Below are positions 59,712 to 64,000 of a stretch of DNA of 64,000 bases, in pieces (within the stretch, counting starts at the first letter, position 1; every line of letters starts with the position of its first letter). A program made the translations under genes and the position numbers. Source of the stretch: Kitasatospora sp. MAA4. GTDB lineage: Bacteria; Actinomycetota; Actinomycetes; Streptomycetales; Streptomycetaceae. The DNA is taken from the NCBI RefSeq assembly GCF_029893355.1, contig NZ_JARZAI010000005.1, positions 124,001 to 188,000 of the forward strand, written 5' to 3'. Under the pieces are notes generated by a model. It was given only the letters and a program-made list of their open reading frames with translations, did no database searches and was not told where the DNA came from.

Positions 59712-61100
59712 CTACTCGTGCGGAGCGTCCCAGGGCGGGCGCGGCGGGTAGCTCGGCAGCGCGGAGTCCACCGGGCCCAGGCCGCCCGGGAACCGGCCGT
59801 CCGAACCCCAGGGCTCGGCGGGGTGCTCCACCGGGCCGGGGACGGGCGACGCGCCGTGTCCGCCGGGGACCGGTCGTGCGGCGTGGTGCGGGGACGGCCG
59901 GGGTCCGGGCCGGTCGCTGTCCGGCGGGGGCGGCGGCGTCCGGCGGGAGCGGCGCGAGCCCAGCCGGCCGCGCACGTTGCCGGGCGGCAGGAAGTCCGCC
60001 CAGCGCTCCGGGTACTCGGACGGCACGTCGTCGCCCTCGTCCTCGTCCTCGTCCTCGACGCCGTCGCCGAGCCCCAACTCGCGGGCCAGCCGCGCCCGCT
60101 CGGCGGCCCGCCGGGTGCCGGCCGCGCGGACCAGCGCCTCGGCGGCCTGCTCGCTGGCGCGCTCGTTCTCGGCCCGCGCGTCGGCGGACTCCACGCTGGG
60201 CCAGCGGCGGTCTATGGCGGCGTTCATGGCGGCGCCGATCAGCACCGCGATCGCCACCACGAAGATCCAGAGCAGCACCGCGATGGGCGCCGCCAGCTTG
60301 CCGTAGACGGTCGGGCCCTCGACCGAGTGGATCAGGTAGACCCGCAGCACCACGCTGCAGATCACCAGCACCCCGAGCGCCACCAGCGCGCCCGGCAGGT
60401 CCTCCCGCCAGGGCGTGCTGACGGGCACTGCCAGGTGGTACAGCGTGGTGAGGAAGACCACCAGCAGCAGTATCGCCACCGGCCAGTAGAGCGCGCTGAT
60501 CACGCCGGTGCTGTTCGGCAGCGCGTTCATCACGAGCCCGGGCCCGGCCACCAGCAGCGGCAGCACCAGCGAGCCGATCACCAGCGCGCCCAGGTACAGG
60601 CCGAGCGACATCGCCCGGGTCTTGACGATGCCCCGCTTGCCGTCCAGCCCGTACATCACGGTGATGGTGTCGATGAAGATGTAGAGCGCGCGCGAGCCGG
60701 ACCAGAACGAGAACAGGAAGCCGATCGAGATCAGGTCCGGTCGGCCGCCCGCGAACACGCTGTTCAGCAGCGGCTTGACGATCTGGTCGATCGACGAGGT
60801 CGAGAGCACGGTGCCGGCCGCCGTGATGATGTCCTGCTGGAGCTTCTGGATGGTGCCGGCGCCGAGCAGGTCGTCCAGGTAGCCGAGCGTCCCGGCCAGG
60901 CAGAGCAGCAGCGGCGGAATCGACAGCAGGGTGAAGAACGCCGCCTCCGCCGCGAGCCCGGTGACCCGGTACTCGACACAGGTGTTCGCGGTGTCCTTGA
61001 GCAGCGCCCACACGGTGCTCCGCCAGCTGGAGCGCCTGGCCGCCCGCCGCGCGCCCTTGCCGCGCCGTCGCGACGGCCGCTCCGCGTCCGCTCTGCTCAT
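59712..61100 (-). CDS. YihY/BrkB-family inner membrane protein
   Basis: 462 residues from ATG 61100 (GTG 61121 is an alternative). Basic N-terminus, then TGLAAEAAFFTLLSIPPLLLCLAG and about six membrane helices to residue 300, including LISIGFLFSFWSGSRALYIF, GLDGKRGIVKTRAMSLGLYL and VYGKLAAPIAVLLWIFVVAI, the BrkB core. The last 160 residues are acidic then Pro/Arg/Gly-rich and cytosolic. Not an RNase despite old naming of the family; function unknown. Confidence 0.88.
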   Translation of the reverse strand: MSRADAERPSRRRGKGARRAARRSSWRSTVWALLKDTANTCVEYRVTGLAAEAAFFTLLSIPPLLLCLAGTLGYLDDLLGAGTIQKLQQDIITAAGTVLSTSSIDQIVKPLLNSVFAGGRPDLISIGFLFSFWSGSRALYIFIDTITVMYGLDGKRGIVKTRAMSLGLYLGALVIGSLVLPLLVAGPGLVMNALPNSTGVISALYWPVAILLLVVFLTTLYHLAVPVSTPWREDLPGALVALGVLVICSVVLRVYLIHSVEGPTVYGKLAAPIAVLLWIFVVAIAVLIGAAMNAAIDRRWPSVESADARAENERASEQAAEALVRAAGTRRAAERARLARELGLGDGVEDEDEDEGDDVPSEYPERWADFLPPGNVRGRLGSRRSRRTPPPPPDSDRPGPRPSPHHAARPVPGGHGASPVPGPVEHPAEPWGSDGRFPGGLGPVDSALPSYPPRPPWDAPHE

Positions 61101-61181
61101 CTCACCTGGTGGCTGCACGTACCTACGGTATCGGGACCGGTATCGCCCGATCACCCACCCGGGCGCCGGCGGACCGGGCGC

Positions 61182-64000
61182 TCACCGGGACACCGCGAGC
61201 CGGTCCCGCGAGCCGACCAGCTCACCGGCGGCGAGAAGCGCCACCAGGTCGGTCTCCAGCGCATCGCGGATGTCGGCGCCCAGCCGCTTCCACCCGAAGA
61301 CCTCCCGCACCTGGCGGACCAGCTCCTCCTGGCTCATCCCCGGGGATTCCGCCACCAGTTCCCGGATCGCCAGGCGCCGCTCCCTCGGGTCCACCTGGGC
61401 CACCCGACGGGTACAGCGTTCCACCGGAGTGCGGGCCCGCAGCTCGCGCCGGTCCGCACCGGACGCGAACTCACCGTCCCAGCGGACCAGCCCGGCGCGG
61501 GTCAGTCCGTCCAGCACGGTGCTGATGTTGTCCCGGATGCGGCTCCCCGCCCGGTCGAGGTGCCACGCCTCCCTGGCCCGCTGCACCAGCAGGTCCTGGT
61601 GGATCGGTCCCTCGATCTCGACGATCTGCGCCAGCACCGATCGCAGCTGGGTCCGGGCCTCGGGCGTGTGCAGTTCGGCCGAGACGACGACGCGCAGGCT
61701 CGCCACGCGATAGGGCTCGGTCCAGGTCCGGGCCGGTTCCTGCGGGACGGGTACGCGTACGGGCTCGGGCTTGGCCTCGGGCTCGGGCTCCGCCGGGGCC
61801 TCGGCCGCCTGGACCGGTGCCGCAGGCTCGGTGTGCAGAGGGCGCTCGACGGCCTTCTCGACGGCGTTCTCGACGGCCTCGCGCAGCCTGCGCTCCGCCT
61901 CCGGTCGGTTGCGGTACCAGTCGGTGCCCCAGATCCGGTGCAGGGTCCACCCCAGGCCGGTCAGGACCTGCTCACGCAGCCGATCGCGATCCCGGGCCGC
62001 CCGGGAGGAGTGGTACATCGCGCCGTCGCACTCGATCCCCAGCGCGAACGAGCCCTCCGCCGCCGGGTGCCGCACGCCCAGGTCGATGCGAAACCCCGCG
62101 ACGCCCACCTGCGGTTGGACCAGGTACCCCCAGTCGCGCAGCACGCCGAGAACCGCCACCTCGAACGGGCTGTCGGGCTCGCGCTCCTCCTGGACGAGGT
62201 CCTGGCTGAGCACCGAGGGACCGTGCTCCGCGTACTCCAGGTAGCGCTTGAGGTGCTGGACGCTCGGGTTGGTGCTGTCCTTGAGCTGACCGCCCGTGAA
62301 CGAGGAGACCACCTCGACCCGGTAGCGGGCGCGGGTGACCGCGACATTGAGCCGCCGCCAGCCGCCCTCCCGGTTGATCGGCCCGAAGTTCAGACCGAGC
62401 TTGCCGTGCTCGTCGGGTCCGTAGCCGATCGACATGATCATCACGTCCCGCTCGTCACCCTGCACCGACTCCAGGTTCTTCACGAAGAAGCCGTCCAGAC
62501 GGCCCTCGGTGAAGCAGTGCTCCAGATCGGGCCGGGCGATCCGCGCCTGCTGGACGGCGAGTTCGATCGCCGCGGCCTGAGCCTGCGAGAGCGCCACCAC
62601 GCCGAGGCTCCGTCCCGGCCTGGTGTCGAAGTGGTGCACGACCCGCCGGGCGACCGCCTGGGCCTCGATCCAGTTGTCCCGCCGCCCGCCGCGGTCGTAC
62701 GAACCGTCGGCCGGCACCAACTCGACGCCGACATCCGGGCCGTGCTCCTGAGCCCCGGGGAAGGTGATCATCGAGTTGTCGTAGAACGACCGGTTGCTGA
62801 AGGTGATCAGATCCTCGTGCCGGCTGCGGTAGTGCCACCGCAGCGGCAGGGCCCGCATCGCACCGGCCTTGCAGGCGTCCAGCAGCGACTCGAAGGAGTC
62901 GGGTACGTCCTCGTCGTACTCCTCCGATTCGTCCTCGGCGCTGGAGCCGAAGAACGAGGTGGGCGGGAGCTGCTTCTCGTCGCCCGCCACGATCAGGGCG
63001 GCCGCCCGGTAGACGCAGTTGATCGCGTCACTGGGCCGGACCTGGGACGCCTCGTCGAAGATCACGACGTCGAAGTCGTAGTCCGGAGGCAGGAACTGAC
63101 TGACCGTCAAGGGGCTCATCATGAAGCAGGGTTTGACCGATCGCACCACGTCGCGGGTGCGGCCGAGCAACTCGCGCACCGGCAGGTGCCGAGTCTTCTT
63201 CTCGGCCTCGCGGACGATCAGCCCGCCGGCCCCGATGCTGGGGTTGCGCGGCCTGCGCGCGTTGCACGCGGCGGCCACGGTGCCGCCCGCCGCGGTGACC
63301 AGACGCTGGTCGGCCTGGCGGAACGCCTCCACGCGGGCGTCGAGATCAGCCGCACGCGCCGTCCGCAGACGCGGATCCGACTCCAGGAGCCGATCCACCC
63401 AGTAGGCGCAGACCGCGAGTTCGACCGTCTCGGCGAACTGTCCGGCGCCAATGCCGCGTTCGGCCACCCGCACCGGCAGATCGTCCAGCCCCGAGCGCCC
63501 CAGGACAGTGCGCCCGTCCCGGAACGCCTGCCACTCCTGCGGCCCGTCGGCATCGTCGCGCAGTGACCGCAGCTCCCCCTCGGCCAGTGCGAGTGAGCCG
63601 AGCAGCTGAGGCAGCAGCTCGGCGGAGCGGGCCTCGTCGAAGAGCTGGAGCAGCTCACGCACACCGGTCGACCAGCGGGCCGAACGCTCCTCGGCCACCG
63701 CGCACCAGTCACTCAACGCCAGCCGGACGGACCGTACTTGGGCTCGGGTGAGCTGGTCGGGCGGGACCCCGTCGGCCAGCCGCCCGGCGAGCCGGGGCAG
63801 GTTCAGCTCGCGGCTGTCACCGGTGGCCGCACCTCGGGCGAGCAGGCTGATCCGTCGGCCGACCTGAAGGGCCTGATCCAGCGGCGCCAGAGCCTGCGCC
63901 GCCGAGGCCGCGTCGGTCGGCGCATAGCGCTCCAGCAGAGCTGCGCTGTCGGCGACCAGCCTGCGGAGCGCGCGGTCGGCATGCTGCCAGGCGACCGCAT
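61182..64000 (-). CDS. SF1 helicase with Vsr-like nuclease domain (5' end off the window)
   Basis: The minus frame is open from 61182 to the right edge (at least 938 residues; a TTG at 63716 is internal). It has Upf1-like SF1 motifs: II VVIFDEASQ, III VAGDEKQLPPT, IV LRWHYRSRHEDLI, V VQGDERDVMIMSIGYG, VI LNVAVTRARY. Walker A lies beyond the edge. A Vsr/DUF559-type PD-(D/E)XK domain follows (FRIDLGV...LGIECDGAMYHS, then IHRIW-like HRIWGTDWYRN), then a DUF3320-like C-terminal region. The layout matches DUF4011-helicase-Vsr proteins, some of which are known antiphage systems. It would unwind and cut foreign nucleic acid. Confidence 0.85.
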   Translation of the reverse strand, partial: AVAWQHADRALRRLVADSAALLERYAPTDAASAAQALAPLDQALQVGRRISLLARGAATGDSRELNLPRLAGRLADGVPPDQLTRAQVRSVRLALSDWCAVAEERSARWSTGVRELLQLFDEARSAELLPQLLGSLALAEGELRSLRDDADGPQEWQAFRDGRTVLGRSGLDDLPVRVAERGIGAGQFAETVELAVCAYWVDRLLESDPRLRTARAADLDARVEAFRQADQRLVTAAGGTVAAACNARRPRNPSIGAGGLIVREAEKKTRHLPVRELLGRTRDVVRSVKPCFMMSPLTVSQFLPPDYDFDVVIFDEASQVRPSDAINCVYRAAALIVAGDEKQLPPTSFFGSSAEDESEEYDEDVPDSFESLLDACKAGAMRALPLRWHYRSRHEDLITFSNRSFYDNSMITFPGAQEHGPDVGVELVPADGSYDRGGRRDNWIEAQAVARRVVHHFDTRPGRSLGVVALSQAQAAAIELAVQQARIARPDLEHCFTEGRLDGFFVKNLESVQGDERDVMIMSIGYGPDEHGKLGLNFGPINREGGWRRLNVAVTRARYRVEVVSSFTGGQLKDSTNPSVQHLKRYLEYAEHGPSVLSQDLVQEEREPDSPFEVAVLGVLRDWGYLVQPQVGVAGFRIDLGVRHPAAEGSFALGIECDGAMYHSSRAARDRDRLREQVLTGLGWTLHRIWGTDWYRNRPEAERRLREAVENAVEKAVERPLHTEPAAPVQAAEAPAEPEPEAKPEPVRVPVPQEPARTWTEPYRVASLRVVVSAELHTPEARTQLRSVLAQIVEIEGPIHQDLLVQRAREAWHLDRAGSRIRDNISTVLDGLTRAGLVRWDGEFASGADRRELRARTPVERCTRRVAQVDPRERRLAIRELVAESPGMSQEELVRQVREVFGWKRLGADIRDALETDLVALLAAGELVGSRDRLAVSR

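Noticed and set aside
59637..63566. Plus-strand open frame of about 1,300 codons
   Set aside because: Antisense to the BrkB and helicase genes, which have clear family motifs; no motif in the plus translation.

Overview
The window is high-GC actinobacterial chromosome, most likely from a streptomycete or a close relative (Streptomyces, Kitasatospora or Streptacidiphilus type). Signs of this are a mycothiol-dependent formaldehyde dehydrogenase, many Tat- and Sec-exported enzymes, SpoIIE/RsbW-like regulators, an IdeR/DmdR-type iron box, a DUF2637 protein, an MT0933-type antitoxin and two genes with the rare TTA codon that depends on bldA tRNA. I see no tRNA or rRNA gene, CRISPR array, transposase or prophage structural gene.

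Left block (1-12,061), accessory in character. A leftward run of nine closely spaced or overlapping genes (6487 to beyond base 1) encodes a TauD-like dioxygenase, an RsbW-like ATPase, a P-loop nucleotide kinase-like protein, two dCTP-deaminase-fold paralogues, a cytidine deaminase, GalU, a GT4 glycosyltransferase and a HAD protein. Divergent from it are a Nudix protein with a broken Nudix box overlapping an XRE/TPR regulator, then a second HTH regulator (TTA codon, strong palindromic operator upstream), an APH-fold kinase and an AT-richer gene with two PD-(D/E)XK nuclease-like domains. Several catalytic motifs here are altered (HAD, one deaminase, Nudix). The block could be a nucleoside/sugar metabolite pathway or a nucleotide-targeting defence island.

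Middle (12,201-42,100), housekeeping and exported enzymes: formaldehyde detoxification pair, Tat-exported purple acid phosphatase, (2Fe-2S) protein, two-domain multicopper oxidase, FAD dehydrogenase, MgtC protein, GH27 alpha-galactosidase with ricin-type lectin domains, SGNH lipase, secreted nuclease, nickel/cobalt permease, CocE-like protein lacking its serine nucleophile, lipoprotein, Ag85/enterochelin-esterase-like hydrolase, antitoxin, TAP-like peptidase, moaA with a divergent molybdopterin nucleotidyltransferase, a zinc-ribbon/His-rich protein, a TTA-containing helical-repeat protein, an iron-regulated FhuF-like protein, DUF2637, a PAS-GAF-SpoIIE-HATPase phosphatase and a small HATPase.

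Urease-like locus (42,149-46,558). An exported beta-carbonic anhydrase is divergent from a UreAB fusion, a UreC-like amidohydrolase and agmatine deiminase. UreC keeps the nickel/carbamate ligands but lacks the flap Cys and His, and no ureDFG accessory genes are present. I suggest it acts on the ureido product of agmatine deiminase rather than on urea.

Right part (46,812-64,000): MerR regulator with its 19-bp-spacer promoter, DUF4259, a decayed GNAT gene, DUF4232 lipoprotein, histidine phosphatase, TetR, a degenerate PP2C-like protein, a Pro-rich exported protein with DUF3105 and DUF305 proteins, MarR, an Ada/AlkA fusion, serine hydrolase, RsgA, a BrkB/YihY membrane protein, and a large SF1 helicase with a Vsr-like nuclease domain that runs off the right edge.
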